A stretch of 64,000 nucleotides of DNA from CAVWDI01 sp046259385 (GCA_046259385.1 JBJYWI010000013.1:15491-79490); one strand, 5' to 3'; counted from the stretch's first letter, positions 44,883 to 53,814 are shown. Notes: a model not told the origin generated them from the sequence alone. Translations and numbers: made by a program.

Positions 44883-45455
44883 CTACGACTGTTTCTCGTT
44901 CTTCTTTTCTAAATCCGTGGGTATCAGCGAAAACATGAATGCGTCCAAAAATTTATCTCTGACAACCAGTCGGTTGCGAAGCAAACCTTCCAAGGTCGCT
45001 CCGGATTTTTCCGCCACCCGAATACTCCTGCGGTTTCCCTCTGCGACAACAATCTCCAGCCGGTTAAAACCTAGATCTTCAAATCCAAAGCGGGCAAGCA
45101 AATGCACTGCTCTTACTGCGATTCCCTCCCCAGCGCGGTCGCTGCGCACCCAGTATCCCAGGTTTGCGAACCGGAACAGGCTGTTGATCTGATTCAAACC
45201 GCACCCGCCGATGATTTCCCCCAAGTCGCCATCAATGATTACAAAATTATATTCACTTCCCTGTTCCCACCCTTTCTGTGCTGTCTCCAACCAGCCCAAT
45301 GCGTCAGACGCATCATAATCAGCATGGCACCATCCCATCCATGGGGAAATCTCCCGGACTGATCTTTGAACTGCCCGGGCGATTTCAGCTTTATCCGTAA
45401 AGAGGGGTCTGCGCAGCTTTATCGTCTGGTCAGTTAATTCTTCTTTCAATTTCAT
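44883..45455 (-). CDS. GNAT acetyltransferase (RimJ/RimL-type)
   Basis: 190 residues with the RimJ/RimL pattern: KLRRPLFTDKAEIARAVQRS, the acetyl-CoA-binding stretch GYWVRSDRAGEGIAVRAV and FNRLEIVVAEGNRRSIRVAEKSGATLEGLLRNR. Likely acetylates an N-terminal amine of a protein or a small molecule. It is paired with a methyltransferase, so a modification role is possible. The divergent GT2 gene starts 82 bases away. Confidence 0.85.
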   Translation of the reverse strand: MKLKEELTDQTIKLRRPLFTDKAEIARAVQRSVREISPWMGWCHADYDASDALGWLETAQKGWEQGSEYNFVIIDGDLGEIIGGCGLNQINSLFRFANLGYWVRSDRAGEGIAVRAVHLLARFGFEDLGFNRLEIVVAEGNRRSIRVAEKSGATLEGLLRNRLVVRDKFLDAFMFSLIPTDLEKKNEKQS

Positions 45456-45537
45456 CGCATACAGACAAATTATATGCCAGATAACGCTATTCCGGTATGA
45501 GGCGCTGAAAACCCTTTTAACAATGTAAAATTAATTC

Positions 45538-46554
45538 GTGCCAGCAATCTCAATCCTGCTACCATGTTATAACGCGTGTCTGACTCTTGAGGAAGCATTA
45601 ACCAGTCTTTCAAACCAGACATTTCAAGACTACGAAATTATCGCAGTCGATGATGGATCAAGCGACTCCACACTGGAGATACTGCGGAAATGGCGCTCGT
45701 CCGACCGGAGAATTAAAGTCCTCTCAACCCCACATCGCGGAATAATTCATGCTTTAAATTCTGGTCTGAAGCGCTGCCGTGCCCCACTGGTCGCTAGGAT
45801 GGATGCCGACGACCGTTGCCATCCTGAACGCCTAACGAAGCAAATCGCTTATTTCTGTTCTCACCCGGACACGAGTCTTGTCAGTTGCCGGGTTGCAGGT
45901 TTTCCGGAAAACAACCTCCGAGAGGGATTCCGGATCTATATCGAATGGCTGAACGGATTGGTTACACACGAAGAAATTTGCAGGGAGATATTTATCGAAA
46001 GCCCCTTCCCCCACCCGAGTGTTATGTTTAAACGGGCGGATGTTCTCCGGGTTGGCGGGTATTTGGACAAAGGTTGGGCGGAGGATTATGACCTCTGGTT
46101 GAGGATGCATCTACAGGGGATGCGCTTTGCTAAAATACCTCGATGCCTGCTCGAATGGCGCGAGCGAACCGACCGGCTCACCCGCTCTGACAGCCGTTAC
46201 TCTTTGGAAAACTTCCTGCGTGCAAAAGCATTCTACCTTTCCTCAGGTCCGCTCACAGACCGGGACGCCGTTTACATCTGGGGTTCAGGGATGATCGGTA
46301 GGCGTTTGAGCAAGCACCTCCTTCGCAACAATAACCCACTGGCTGCGTTTATCGACATCGACCGGGTCAAGATCGGCCGTACCCTGCGGGGCTTTCCAAT
46401 CATACCACCGGAGGCGCTTCAAGAATCGCTCGCCAAATACCAACGGCCGGTCATACTTTCAGCTGTCGGGGCGCGCGGCGCACGACAAAAAATCCGGGAA
46501 TTCCTCTCCAGTTCAGGCTTAAGAGAAGGATTTGATTGGCTTGCGGTTGCCTGA
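45538..46554 (+). CDS. Glycosyltransferase family 2 fused to a C-terminal Rossmann-like domain
   Basis: 338 residues starting at GTG. Residues 1-235 are a GT2 (GT-A) domain: ISILLPCYNACLTLEEALTS, the MDADD metal site (88-92) and EDYDLWLRMH. Residues about 245-338 are a second domain, YIWGSGMIGRRLSKHLL followed by AAFIDIDRVKIG, which reads as a nucleotide- or sugar-binding Rossmann fold of PglD/CoA-binding type, with RPVILSAVGARGARQKI. Such fusions are uncommon but appear in surface glycan loci. It has no membrane helix. No glycan operon surrounds it. Confidence 0.78.
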   Translation: MPAISILLPCYNACLTLEEALTSLSNQTFQDYEIIAVDDGSSDSTLEILRKWRSSDRRIKVLSTPHRGIIHALNSGLKRCRAPLVARMDADDRCHPERLTKQIAYFCSHPDTSLVSCRVAGFPENNLREGFRIYIEWLNGLVTHEEICREIFIESPFPHPSVMFKRADVLRVGGYLDKGWAEDYDLWLRMHLQGMRFAKIPRCLLEWRERTDRLTRSDSRYSLENFLRAKAFYLSSGPLTDRDAVYIWGSGMIGRRLSKHLLRNNNPLAAFIDIDRVKIGRTLRGFPIIPPEALQESLAKYQRPVILSAVGARGARQKIREFLSSSGLREGFDWLAVA

Positions 46555-46620
46555 CAGCACTTCCAAACTGGGACAGGCTTCTTTACCTAATCATTTTGAT
46601 AACCTCATAAGGAGGTCAAG

Positions 46621-47040
46621 TTGGAGCTAACTGAGTATTTTCAACCAGGTATGTACAAAGAAACCACATTCGAAGTGACAGAAGAACACTCCGCCATACA
46701 GCTTGGCAGCGGATCGCTACGAGTTCTTGCCACTCCGATGATGATCCGCTTTATGGAAATCACATCGCACAGGCTCTTAGAACAGCATCTGCCTGATGGG
46801 TTCTCCAGCGTTGGTTACCACCTGGACATACACCACCAAGCCCCGACGCCGATTAACAACCCGGTCAGGGTCCGGGCGGAGATTCTGGAGCTGAATAAAT
46901 TTAAGGTCTCCTTTTCAGTAAAAGCCTGGGATGATATCGAGCAGGTTGGAGAGGGTTTGCACCAGCGGGTGGTTATCGACCTCGCCCGGTTTATGAAACG
47001 GGTAGAAGCTAAAATGAAAGCCTTATCAGGTAGCAAGTAA
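46621..47040 (+). CDS. Thioesterase (hotdog fold, FlK-like)
   Basis: 139 residues from TTG 46621, with GGAGGTC directly upstream at ideal spacing. The hotdog fold is seen in TPMMIRFMEITSHRLLEQHL, GYHLDIHHQAPTPINNPVRV and VGEGLHQRVVIDLARF. It is close to fluoroacetyl-CoA thioesterase relatives, where a Thr-Glu-His triad is used; here Thr38, Glu47 and His73 region positions are compatible. Acts on small acyl-CoAs in the cytoplasm. Monocistronic. Confidence 0.78.
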   Translation: MELTEYFQPGMYKETTFEVTEEHSAIQLGSGSLRVLATPMMIRFMEITSHRLLEQHLPDGFSSVGYHLDIHHQAPTPINNPVRVRAEILELNKFKVSFSVKAWDDIEQVGEGLHQRVVIDLARFMKRVEAKMKALSGSK

Positions 47041-47077
47041 TCCCGCCCGCCATCCGAATCGCCTGCTCCGTGGTGCC

Positions 47078-47914
47078 CTATCCCCCTCTTAATAGACGGG
47101 CGGCAAAAATCGCCACCACAACCCCGGCTACCAGGAACAATCCCCCTACGATCCCCAGCAAGGGGGATCTGCCGCCTTCTGGGGCTGGCACAACCTGTGC
47201 TTCGGCCAGTGTTTCAGCGCTAGCCTGTGCTCCAAAATTAATAAAGGTCTCGTCGCCGGGATTAAGTTCTAATTCGTAACTGGTTTCCGTAGTCGCGTTG
47301 TAGCCTTCCGGCACAGCGATACTGATTGTGTAAAACCCTTCGGGCATATCCGCGAAGCACTGTGGGTCAAGCCCGACTCCAGTCGGAGTTGTCTCAGATA
47401 CCGATCCGGTTTTTTCGCTGATGCTTATCGCCCCATCTGGGATGGAGGCTTCTTCCTCCTGCCGGATTGAATCGCCATTAAGGTCGTTAAACAGGATAAT
47501 ACAGATATTGCCGAATCCTGGTTTGGGTGTTGGGGTTGGCAGCGGCTGGGTGGCTGTCGGCGTGGGTCCTGGTGTTGCGGTCACCTCTTCGGGCCCGCCA
47601 AGACCAAGCACGATTTGTTGCCCTTCGAAAATTGTGTCGCTGGTGAGATTGTTTAACGCCTTGATCTCCTCAACCGAAAGGCCGCTTATGATCGAAATGC
47701 TCAGCAGGGTGTCATTGGCTTTAACAACCCATACAATCCTGCCATCCGGTCCCGGTGTGGGTGTGTAAATTGGGATTTGTTCATTTGGGGCAGCCAGAGC
47801 GGGTCTGTTCCACCTCGCCGCAAGCGCGATTCCAAAAAGCGCACCGGCCAAGATCACCAGAGCCAATCCAAATAGTCCAGCGTAACATTTTGTTCTGTTA
47901 TTTCGAATATCCAT
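47078..47914 (-). CDS. Anchored LysM protein with SdrD-B-like domain and two membrane helices
   Basis: 278 residues. An N-terminal helix (about 13-33), one LysM domain (WVVKANDTLLSISIISGLSV), a Thr/Pro-rich linker, an SdrD-B/Cna-like Ca-binding domain (FNDLNGDSIRQEEEASIPDGAI), and a C-terminal helix (about 252-272) ending in a short basic tail. The last helix plus tail resembles a sorting signal but lacks an LPxTG motif, so both ends may sit in the membrane. Probably binds wall glycan. Confidence 0.75.
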   Translation of the reverse strand: MDIRNNRTKCYAGLFGLALVILAGALFGIALAARWNRPALAAPNEQIPIYTPTPGPDGRIVWVVKANDTLLSISIISGLSVEEIKALNNLTSDTIFEGQQIVLGLGGPEEVTATPGPTPTATQPLPTPTPKPGFGNICIILFNDLNGDSIRQEEEASIPDGAISISEKTGSVSETTPTGVGLDPQCFADMPEGFYTISIAVPEGYNATTETSYELELNPGDETFINFGAQASAETLAEAQVVPAPEGGRSPLLGIVGGLFLVAGVVVAIFAARLLRGG

Positions 47915-47966
47915 AACCTAGTAAATTATACTGGAATGTTTTTGTTGGCGTAAATTAATATCCCAA

Positions 47967-49169
47967 TTACAAATTATTTAATGCCAAATCGCCCTTCAGC
48001 TTGACATTTAATACCATTAAACATGCTCCCGCCAGCGCATTAAAGAACAGCACACCTGCTGCAATAGCCATAATGCCAGATAATCCATGGAAATCAATCC
48101 CGAACTGGTAAAGCGAAGGCGCGATCCAATCTCCAACCGCTCTCCCGATTGAGGTGCTGGAGATAAACGCCGCCATCATCGTCGCCCGTACTGCCGGCAT
48201 AATCTCAGTCATCAAAGGGATTGCGCTGACAATTGTATATTCAAAAGTTAGATAGAAAAAGAATAATCCCACCAGCGCACCCACCAGGCTGCTTCCAAGA
48301 AAGGGGATAAAAGCAGCTACTATGCAGTTAAAGATTAAACCAATCGCAACCGATCGGCGTTTTCCTATTCGATCAGTAGTGCCTCCAACCAAACCCTCTC
48401 CGGCAAGTTCAGACACCCCAATAACAACTGAAGCCGCCGCCAGCGCGCTGATCTGAACGCCAAAATTCCCCTCCAACCATACTCCAAACATCAAATTGAC
48501 CAGCTCATTAGCTACACTGAACGTTAATCCCATCGCTATCCCTGCCAGAGCAGGGGTGAAAGTAAATACATTCCCCAGATTCTTCCACATTTGTCTGCTC
48601 CCATCCCCCGCCGGCTTGTCCCCGGGGAGCATCCAGGCGATGACTGCAACAGCGATTCCTCCAGTTATCGTAAAAAAAGGGAATGGAGCCAGCCAACTTC
48701 CCCTGACGATCAGGAATCCAACCAATGGAATCCCAAGGATAAAAGCCAGCGACCAGCTGAATTCTGTCAATGCCAGAACAAGGCCGCGCCTATCGTATGG
48801 GACTTTATCCCCCAGGTAGGCCTGCATTGAAGGTAAAAATGCAAATATCCCCAGGACGGAGAATATCAGCATCATCGTAAAGGTGACAAATGATGGCTGG
48901 ACCAGCATCAGGGCCATTCCAAGCGTAAACAGGAGCAAACCCATAACCATCCCGGTCTTCCTCCCGCGCGTATCCGCAATCGTCGCCAGAAACGGGCCAA
49001 AAACGCCCGATGCTGAACGCAGCATGATCGACCTGGACAGCATTCCGATATCCACACCCAGCCCCCGCCCGATTACAGGCAAGAATGGATATACCATCCT
49101 GACCGAAGTGTTCATAATGATCCGGATAACAATAAAAACAAGTACCTGAAGTTTAAGTGAGTTCCTCAC
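47967..49169 (-). CDS. Major facilitator superfamily transporter
   Basis: 400 residues with 12 predicted helices. The RG(R/K)GLVLALT loop between helices 4 and 5, DTRGRKTGMVMG between helices 2 and 3 and TDRIGKRRSVAIG between helices 8 and 9 are MFS motifs. The substrate is unknown; likely small-molecule efflux. It overlaps the next gene upstream by four bases (ATGA), so the two are cotranscribed. Confidence 0.8.
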   Translation of the reverse strand: MRNSLKLQVLVFIVIRIIMNTSVRMVYPFLPVIGRGLGVDIGMLSRSIMLRSASGVFGPFLATIADTRGRKTGMVMGLLLFTLGMALMLVQPSFVTFTMMLIFSVLGIFAFLPSMQAYLGDKVPYDRRGLVLALTEFSWSLAFILGIPLVGFLIVRGSWLAPFPFFTITGGIAVAVIAWMLPGDKPAGDGSRQMWKNLGNVFTFTPALAGIAMGLTFSVANELVNLMFGVWLEGNFGVQISALAAASVVIGVSELAGEGLVGGTTDRIGKRRSVAIGLIFNCIVAAFIPFLGSSLVGALVGLFFFYLTFEYTIVSAIPLMTEIMPAVRATMMAAFISSTSIGRAVGDWIAPSLYQFGIDFHGLSGIMAIAAGVLFFNALAGACLMVLNVKLKGDLALNNL

Positions 49170-49774
49170 CTGAACCGACCCTCATAATTTCGCAATAAAC
49201 CTGCCAGCGCTCCCGCCATCAATAGAGTCGCGGCAAGCAGTGAAAAGAAAAAGAGCTGGATACGGGTTGCATCCGATTCCAGGATTGGTGAACTCGGGTG
49301 CATCACATCTGGAATATTCATTATAGCGATTCCTAACAGGGTGATATAAATCAGGTTGCCGACAGATGCCCAGACTGGGTTTTCAAGAAAAGTGATCCCA
49401 ATCTGAATCAAAATGCCGCCAATGGCAAAAATTACCGCCATCCGCCAACGTGGTTCAGCCAGGAACAAACCGTTCCAGTTCGTTTGCATCGCCCAGATTG
49501 AAAGCGGTAGATATGTAATCCAGAAAAATTGACCTATCCTTCCAAAAGTGCGCGACCATTTATGGAATTCTTCCTTCCTGGTCACCAGCCCGATAATCCC
49601 TACCAGACCCGCCGCTGTAAAAACCACCAGAGCTGTCCAAACCCAGGCGCCGTGCAGATAAACAATCCGCACATTCACCCCGAGAGTTTTCTCCTGCGGT
49701 CCGGTGATCGTTAAACCGGTGATTACAAACAGTAGCAGAACAATCACCCCTGTCAGTACCTTTGCGTTTCGCAT
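49166..49774 (-). CDS. Six-helix membrane protein, weakly CcmC-like
   Basis: About 202 residues from the ATG at about 49774 (MRNAKVLTG). The GTG at 49834 is rejected because that stretch is the terminator hairpin of hutU. Six hydrophobic segments with tryptophan-rich VRIVYLHGAWVWTALVV, which recalls the W-rich region of cytochrome c maturation permeases, but no clear haem-binding His motif. I do not recognise the family with confidence. It overlaps the MFS gene by four bases and is probably a functional partner. Confidence 0.6.
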   Translation of the reverse strand: MRNAKVLTGVIVLLLFVITGLTITGPQEKTLGVNVRIVYLHGAWVWTALVVFTAAGLVGIIGLVTRKEEFHKWSRTFGRIGQFFWITYLPLSIWAMQTNWNGLFLAEPRWRMAVIFAIGGILIQIGITFLENPVWASVGNLIYITLLGIAIMNIPDVMHPSSPILESDATRIQLFFFSLLAATLLMAGALAGLLRNYEGRFR

Positions 49775-49800
49775 GTTGTCCCTGTTGCAGATCAAAACAC

Positions 49801-49835
49801 AGTGACAAATGCTACCAAGAAAAGCATTTGTCACT
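49801..49835 (-). terminator. Rho-independent terminator after hutU
   Basis: A perfect 13-base inverted repeat (arms about 49801-49813 and 49823-49835) around a nine-base loop, followed on the minus strand by GTGTTTTG. It lies 49 bases after the hutU stop. A second short hairpin (about 49871-49889) overlaps the hutU stop region. Positions may be off by one or two bases. Confidence 0.75.
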
Positions 49836-49883
49836 ATCAGTAGAAATAATGGCTGAAATTGTACCGTATGACCTGAAAAAGTT

Positions 49884-51539
49884 TCAGGTTTTCAACATTG
49901 GCATTTTTATCCCGTGTTGTTTTGCAGCCAAGATTGCTTCTTCATAACCCGCATCCGCATGCCGTACAATCCCCAACCCCGGATCTGTGGTCAGCACCCT
50001 TTCCAACCTCTTCGCCGCCTGAGGGGTTCCATCAGCAACAATCACCTGGCCAGCATGCTGGCTGAAACCAATGCCAACTCCTCCTCCATGATGAAATGAA
50101 ACCCATGTTGCTCCGCCAACCGCGTTTATCATCGCATTTAATATCGCCCAGTCGCTGATGGCATCAGAGCCGTCTTTCATCCCTTCCGTTTCACGGTTGG
50201 GGGAAGCCACCGAACCCGCGTCAAGATGATCCCGACCGATTACAATTGGCGCTTTCAACGTGCCGTCGGCGACCATCTGATTAAACCGTAATCCTGCGTC
50301 GCGCCGTTCGCCGTAACCGAGCCAGCATATGCGGGCAGGCAATCCCTGGAAAGGCACCTGCTCTCGGGCTAAACGCAGCCAGCGCTTCAGGTGCTCATCT
50401 TCCGGAAACAGCTCCATCACAGCTTCATCTGTTCGGTAGATATCCTGTGGGTCCCCCGAAAGTGCAACCCACCTGAATGGTCCTTTTCCATGGCAAAAAA
50501 GCGGTCTGATATATGCCGGGACAAAACCAGGGAAATCGAATGCATTCTCCACCCCGGCATCGAAAGCCCTCTGGCGGATATTGTTTCCGTAGTCAAATAC
50601 CTCCGCTCCGGATTTTTGAAAATCTAGCATCGCCCGGACATGCTGCACAATCGATTCGACTGCCAGCTTTCTATAATGCTCAGGGTCATTTCTGCGCAGC
50701 TCATCCGCCTGCTGCATATCAACTCCACTGGGTATGTACATCATGACATCATGGGCAGGTGTCTGGTCGGTCACCACATCCGGAATCACACCGCGCATGT
50801 GTAATTCGGGATAAATATCCGCCGCATTTCCAATTAAACCGATAGACTTTGGCTCTTCCCGTTCAACGGATTCTTCCACAACAGTCATGGCTTCTTCCAG
50901 GGTATCTACCACAACATCCACATAGCCGACCTCTAACCTGCGCATGGCGCGGTCAGGATCCACTTCAACAATCAACCCTACCCCTTCGTTCATTTTTATC
51001 GCCAGGGGCTGAGCACCGCCCATTCCTCCCAGGCCTGCCGATAATACAAACCTGCCCCGCAACGAGGCCCAGTTGCGCTTGCGGGCTATCGCCCCGATCG
51101 TCTCGTAAGTGCCCTGCAGAATCCCCTGTGTGCCGATGTATATCCATGAACCAGCAGTCATTTGACCGTACATAATCAAGCCGCGCTGCATGAGCTCGTC
51201 GAAATTCTCCTGAGTCGCCCAGTGCGGGACTAGGTTCGAATTCGCAATCAAAACCCGCGGTGCATCCGGATGGGTCTTGAATACCGCCACTGGTTTGCCC
51301 GACTGCACAAGAAGCGTTTCATAGTCCTCCAGTTCACGCAGTGTGACCAGAATCTTCTCGAAAGATTCCCAGTTTCGGGCGGCCTGGCCTCTTCCCCCGT
51401 ATACAACCAGATTTGCAGGGTCTTCAGCAACCTCCGGATCCAGATTGTTCTGTATCATGCGGTAGGCTGCTTCGGTTTGCCAGGATTTACAGACCATTTC
51501 AGATCCTCTGGGAGATCTGATTATTCTAATTTCTGACAT
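49884..51539 (-). CDS. hutU: Urocanate hydratase HutU
   Basis: About 551 residues from ATG 51539 (MSEIRIIRSP), with GGAGG five bases upstream; the earlier in-frame ATG at 51551 is less likely. Converts urocanate to imidazolone propionate in histidine breakdown using a tightly bound NAD. Visible elements are NLVVYGGRGQAARNWESF, LVPHWATQENFDELM, MTAGSWIYIGTQGI and GGGVGIGFSQHAGQV. No hutH, hutI or hutG gene is adjacent, which is unusual because hut genes are normally clustered. Confidence 0.93.
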   Translation of the reverse strand: MSEIRIIRSPRGSEMVCKSWQTEAAYRMIQNNLDPEVAEDPANLVVYGGRGQAARNWESFEKILVTLRELEDYETLLVQSGKPVAVFKTHPDAPRVLIANSNLVPHWATQENFDELMQRGLIMYGQMTAGSWIYIGTQGILQGTYETIGAIARKRNWASLRGRFVLSAGLGGMGGAQPLAIKMNEGVGLIVEVDPDRAMRRLEVGYVDVVVDTLEEAMTVVEESVEREEPKSIGLIGNAADIYPELHMRGVIPDVVTDQTPAHDVMMYIPSGVDMQQADELRRNDPEHYRKLAVESIVQHVRAMLDFQKSGAEVFDYGNNIRQRAFDAGVENAFDFPGFVPAYIRPLFCHGKGPFRWVALSGDPQDIYRTDEAVMELFPEDEHLKRWLRLAREQVPFQGLPARICWLGYGERRDAGLRFNQMVADGTLKAPIVIGRDHLDAGSVASPNRETEGMKDGSDAISDWAILNAMINAVGGATWVSFHHGGGVGIGFSQHAGQVIVADGTPQAAKRLERVLTTDPGLGIVRHADAGYEEAILAAKQHGIKMPMLKT

Positions 51540-51562
51540 ACTTTCCTCCAATTAAATCAACG

Positions 51563-51595
51563 GCCCCTCTTGTTTGATTATACGCCAAGAGGGGC
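51563..51595. promoter_or_regulatory. Palindrome enclosing a TATAAT in the hutU leader
   Basis: Perfect 10-base inverted repeat (GCCCCTCTTG at 51563-51572 and CAAGAGGGGC at 51586-51595) around a 13-base loop. On the minus strand the loop holds TATAAT (51577-51582), about 40 bases before the ATG. No convincing -35 is visible, and no U-tract follows, so it looks more like an operator or RNA hairpin than a terminator. Confidence 0.5.
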
Positions 51596-51603
51596 AAACA
51601 TGC

Positions 51604-51650
51604 GGTAAAAAACCAAAAAAAGCCAATCAGCGAGTGTTTAACTAGGCTTT
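51604..51650 (-). terminator. Weak hairpin with U-tract after the Rrf2 gene
   Basis: On the minus strand, AAAGCC and GGCTTT arms about 20 bases apart are followed by TTTTTT. A second inverted repeat AATCAAAC ... GTTTGATT (about 51662-51688) lies just before. The stem is short, so the call is weak. Confidence 0.4.
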
Positions 51651-51744
51651 GTTCAATACTAAAATCAAACACCTGCGGGTTTGATTAGGCGGTAAGACTG
51701 CTTGGTGTGGTCTTTCTTGAATTTTTCGGTCTGCTTTTCGATTA

Positions 51745-52167
51745 TTACGCGGCAACCGGCTCTCTGCCGTTTCCGACAAATTGGTCAAAAGTGGTTGCTT
51801 TTAACCGGGAGACCAGTTGAGCCTGGGCTTCGCACCAAATTGGCTGCAGGGGGCAGGTTTCACCGAATACACAAGCTCCGTGATTGGCTACACAGTCATT
51901 GAGCAGTATCGGTCCATCGATCGCCTCAACCACTTCGAGCAGAGAGATTTTATCCGGCACCCTTGCCAGCGACACCCCGCCGCGTGCACCCCGCGATGTT
52001 TGCAGCAGTCCAGCGACGGAGAGCTGTGACACAATTTTCGCCAAGAATGAAGGGGGGATTTTCTGTTCTTCGGCGATCTGGCTGGTTGCAGCCCTGTGCT
52101 CCGGTCCCAACTGGGCTAGATAAAGGACTGCGCGCACCGCATAATCAGCTTGACGAGTAATCTGCAT
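51745..52167 (-). CDS. Rrf2/IscR-type iron-sulfur transcriptional regulator
   Basis: 140 residues with the Rrf2 winged helix: MQITRQADYAVRAVLYLAQL, IAEEQKIPPSFLAKIVSQLS and the wing region SRGARGGVSLAR. Cys92, Cys99, Cys105 and Cys112 form a cluster-binding patch; the usual IscR and NsrR spacing is three cysteines about six apart, so this is a four-cysteine variant. Members sense iron-sulfur status or nitric oxide in the cytoplasm. It lies upstream of hutU on the same strand, separated by a terminator-like hairpin, so it need not control it. Confidence 0.85.
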   Translation of the reverse strand: MQITRQADYAVRAVLYLAQLGPEHRAATSQIAEEQKIPPSFLAKIVSQLSVAGLLQTSRGARGGVSLARVPDKISLLEVVEAIDGPILLNDCVANHGACVFGETCPLQPIWCEAQAQLVSRLKATTFDQFVGNGREPVAA

Positions 52168-52467
52168 AAAAAAACTCCATTTTCAAATAAGGTTATTTGG
52201 ATAGGATTTATTTCGATTATTTTAGATTGTTTTTAGCATATTCACAAGTGACAGAGGTCATTCCATAGGGATGACTGTTATCTATAACTTATGATTATCA
52301 TCTTTTTTGTACGAATAACCCAAAAATAATGATTTAAGATATGGTAATATTGGCGGGCGAGGAAAGGTGAAGGTCACACCCAAATATGGGTCCCAGGTTT
52401 TTAAGGATTGGACACAATTAACCATGATTTTCCTGGCAATTATTGACTTTTTTAGGAGAATCTAATT
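52168..52467. other. Divergent intergenic region between Rrf2 and ugd
   Basis: 300 bases of AT-rich sequence with no supportable gene. It holds the promoters of both flanking genes. I see no perfect Rrf2-site palindrome and no strong -35/-10 pair; a weak TATGGTAATAT stretch is near 52340 on the ugd side. Confidence 0.4.
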
Positions 52468-53814
52468 ATGAAGCAGATTTGTGTGGTCGGTGTCGGTTAC
52501 GTGGGGCTTGTTACGGCAGCGTGCTTTTCTGACCTCGGAAATCGGGTAATCGCTCTCGATATCGCAGAAGAGAAAATTAAAGGTCTCAAAAAAGGGGAAA
52601 TGCCGATTTACGAACCAGGCTTGAAAGAGCTGGTAGAACGCAATGTAGAAGCGAGGCGGCTCTCATTCACAACCTCATATGCAAAAGGCTTAGACGGAAC
52701 CGAATTTGTCTTCATCGCAGTTGGAACTCCCTCCGGGGTTGACGGCGAAGCGGACTTGCGCTACGTCGCATCTGCAGCAGAAACAATCGCTCGGGAAATG
52801 CAAGCCCCTTTGATCATTATTAATAAATCAACCGTGCCCGTGGGTACCGGAGATTGGGTGGCAGATATTGTGCGCGATAACCAGCCGAAGCCGGTCGATT
52901 TCTCAGTCGTTTCCTGTCCGGAGTTCCTGCGGGAAGGTGCCGCAATTAGCGATTTTATGAACCCGCACCGCACTGTGCTGGGTTCTTTGGATCGGGAAGC
53001 AGCCGAAAAAGTTGCCCAGCTGCATCTGCCCCTGCGTGCCCCTATTGTAATCACCGACCTGCGCACTGCCGAAATGATTAAGTACGCCTCCAACGCATTC
53101 CTGGCGACCAAAATATCCTTTATTAATGAGATAGCTAACATCTGTGAGGAACTTGGTGCAGATGTCAAGGAAGTCGCAGTCGGGATGGGATATGACAAGC
53201 GAATCGGACCGCTATTCCTGGATGCAGGGCTCGGTTACGGAGGTTCCTGTTTTCCAAAGGATGTAAAAGCGCTCTCGTTTATGGCCGCAGAAAAAGGAAG
53301 GCATCCCCAACTGCTCCACGCGGTAATGGAAATTAATGATGACCGCCGTCCAATGGCGGTAAACCGGATTATGGAAATGCTTGGCAGCCTCAAAGGAAAG
53401 CGGATTGGGCTGCTGGGCCTATCATTCAAACCAAACACGGACGATATGCGCGATGCGCCTTCCATAGATATAGCCAATTCTCTTCGGGTAGCCGGGGCAT
53501 CCGTCCGGGCATTCGACCCAGTGGCTATGGAAGTTGCGCGTTCGATACTGCCGGAGGTGGAAATGTTCCCGGACGTGTACTCGATGGCAGATGGTTGTGA
53601 TGCATTGATGGTTGTCACTGACTGGAATGAATTTAAACACCTCGACCTGCAGCAGATCCGCGGATTGTTAAAACAGCCAATAATTTTCGACGGCCGCAAT
53701 ATTTACGATCCGGAGACCATGAACGAATTAGGGTTTCACTACCGCGGCCTAGGGCGTGGTTATGATGGAAGGAAAGCAAAACGACAAGAAAACGTCGAAC
53801 TCGCCCCGGCGTGA
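52468..53814 (+). CDS. ugd: UDP-glucose 6-dehydrogenase
   Basis: 448 residues. NAD motif CVVGVGYVGLVTAACFSDLG at the N-terminus, the VPVGTGDWVADIV substrate region, the catalytic GYGGSCFPKDVKAL with its Cys nucleophile, and the C-terminal domain LLGLSFKPNTDDMRDAPS. Oxidises UDP-glucose to UDP-glucuronate for acidic polysaccharides. It overlaps the next gene by about 50 bases. GGAGAA lies about seven bases upstream of the ATG. Relevant to the glycan genes at 2.7-14 kb if the product is an acidic polymer. Confidence 0.95.
   Translation: MKQICVVGVGYVGLVTAACFSDLGNRVIALDIAEEKIKGLKKGEMPIYEPGLKELVERNVEARRLSFTTSYAKGLDGTEFVFIAVGTPSGVDGEADLRYVASAAETIAREMQAPLIIINKSTVPVGTGDWVADIVRDNQPKPVDFSVVSCPEFLREGAAISDFMNPHRTVLGSLDREAAEKVAQLHLPLRAPIVITDLRTAEMIKYASNAFLATKISFINEIANICEELGADVKEVAVGMGYDKRIGPLFLDAGLGYGGSCFPKDVKALSFMAAEKGRHPQLLHAVMEINDDRRPMAVNRIMEMLGSLKGKRIGLLGLSFKPNTDDMRDAPSIDIANSLRVAGASVRAFDPVAMEVARSILPEVEMFPDVYSMADGCDALMVVTDWNEFKHLDLQQIRGLLKQPIIFDGRNIYDPETMNELGFHYRGLGRGYDGRKAKRQENVELAPA

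Noticed and set aside
49775..49834. GTG at 49834 as the start of the six-helix protein
   Set aside because: That stretch is a perfect hairpin that serves as a terminator, and the ATG near 49774 begins directly at the first helix.
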